The notes under the pieces were generated by a model. The model was not told the DNA's origin, searched no databases, and worked only from the letters and a program-made list of their open reading frames with translations. A stretch of DNA of 6,935 nucleotides from NCBI GenBank assembly GCA_900554215.1, contig USGG01000075.1, forward strand, positions 1 to 6,935, in the 5' to 3' direction. The first letter of the stretch is position 1, and each line of letters starts with the position of its first letter. Made by a program: the position numbers and the translations under genes. This DNA is from an uncultured Megasphaera sp. (lineage in GTDB: Bacteria; Bacillota; Negativicutes; Veillonellales; Megasphaeraceae). This document shows positions 6,368-6,935 of the stretch, in pieces.

Positions 6368-6935
6368 CTAAGCCTTTTCCAGCGGTGCGTACTTGACGAC
6401 GACCTGCCGGACGCCTTTCGTCGGAAATTGTATCTTCATCTGCATGTTCTGCCCTTCGCCGATGACATCCAGGACGGTGCCTATGCCCCAAATCTTATGG
6501 CGCACCTTATCTCCGGCGGCAAAGGACGTGTCGACGGCATGCTTTTTCGGCAGCGTCGTCGCCACGGGCTTGGACAGAATCGATACGCGCTGCCGTCCCG
6601 GCACGGACGGCGGCTGCTGGGGCATGGCTGTCTTGCGTCGGAATTCTTCTATGAGCTCCGCCGGGATTTCGTTTAAGAAACGACTCGGCAAATACGCCGA
6701 TATGCGGCCGTACATCGTCCGCGTCGAAGCATTGGTCACGTACAGCTGCCGTTCAGCCCGCGTGATGCCTACGTAGGCCAGGCGGCGTTCTTCTTCTACC
6801 TGCGACGAATCCATGAGGGTACGGCTGTGAGGGAACAGGCCTTCGTCGAGGCCTACGAGGAAGACGATGGGAAATTCCAGCCCTTTGGCAGCGTGCAGCG
6901 TCATGAGCGTCACCTTGGACTCGCTGCCCTCAAAT
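6368..6935 (-). CDS. pcrA: ATP-dependent DNA helicase PcrA/UvrD, C-terminal part (5' end outside window)
   Basis: The frame is open from the window edge to TAG 6370-6368, giving the last 188 residues. It starts within FEGSESKVTLMTLHAAKG, so the coding sequence clearly continues upstream and no start should be placed here. Superfamily 1 helicase motif V is TLHAAKGLEFP (about residues 12-22 of the fragment) and motif VI is EERRLAYVGITRAE (about 48-61). A proline/serine-rich linker follows. The tail, GDKVRHKIWGIGTVLDVI to APLEKA, is the Tudor-like C-terminal domain of PcrA that contacts RNA polymerase. The protein unwinds DNA 3' to 5' in repair, rolling-circle replication and removal of RecA. 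It is the first gene seen of the operon with thrE and ligA; pcrA next to ligA is common in Firmicutes. Confidence 0.95.
   Translation of the reverse strand, partial: FEGSESKVTLMTLHAAKGLEFPIVFLVGLDEGLFPHSRTLMDSSQVEEERRLAYVGITRAERQLYVTNASTRTMYGRISAYLPSRFLNEIPAELIEEFRRKTAMPQQPPSVPGRQRVSILSKPVATTLPKKHAVDTSFAAGDKVRHKIWGIGTVLDVIGEGQNMQMKIQFPTKGVRQVVVKYAPLEKA

Noticed and set aside
6368..6913. Separate 181-residue gene starting at GTG 6913
   Set aside because: The frame continues upstream to the window edge with residues that belong to PcrA, and the GTG lies inside helicase motif V, so it is an internal codon.

Overview
The window looks like chromosomal DNA from an anaerobic Firmicute-type bacterium. 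The clues are strong GGAGG-like ribosome binding sites, a short clostridial-type peptide deformylase, an EFR1-type ferredoxin tail, a DUF3784 membrane protein, and the pcrA/ligA pairing usual in Firmicutes. The G+C-rich coding of the core genes would fit a Negativicute such as Megasphaera or a relative, but that is inference and no rRNA is present to settle it. All supported genes lie on the minus strand, so transcription runs from high to low coordinates.

Core block (6935 down to 2918): the 3' end of pcrA (UvrD/PcrA helicase), then thrE (a fused threonine/serine exporter-type membrane protein), then ligA (NAD-dependent DNA ligase). The gaps are 21 and 27 bases and each downstream gene has a strong ribosome binding site, so they read as one operon. 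A 15-bp perfect hairpin just past the ligA stop (2860-2908) is the likely operon terminator. The pairing of repair helicase and ligase is conventional; the exporter between them is the unusual part.

Regulatory interval (2562-2917): about 356 bases of very A+T-rich DNA. It holds the terminator, a 26-bp near-perfect dyad lying over the -35 of a sigma-70-type promoter (P1, 2789-2816), a long leader without a convincing gene, and a second promoter (P2, 2620-2648) whose perfect TATAAT overlaps the most upstream possible ATG of the next gene. That overlap argues for a start at 2561 rather than 2621.

Accessory block (2561 down to 1): an A+T-rich gene for a DUF262+DUF1524 (GmrSD-like) nuclease, probably an anti-phage protein acquired by transfer. 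It is followed after 22 bases by a short atypical peptide deformylase, then by a 49-residue one-cluster ferredoxin ORF joined to def by an ATGA stop/start overlap, then after 43 bases by the start of a DUF3784 membrane protein that runs off the window. The four genes could be one transcript from P1/P2. The ferredoxin matches only the C-terminal half of EFR1 proteins, yet has its own good ribosome binding site and an intact cluster motif.

No wholly new system is evident. The points most worth a second look are the operator/promoter architecture upstream of the GmrSD-like gene, its start correction, and the def-coupled mini-ferredoxin.
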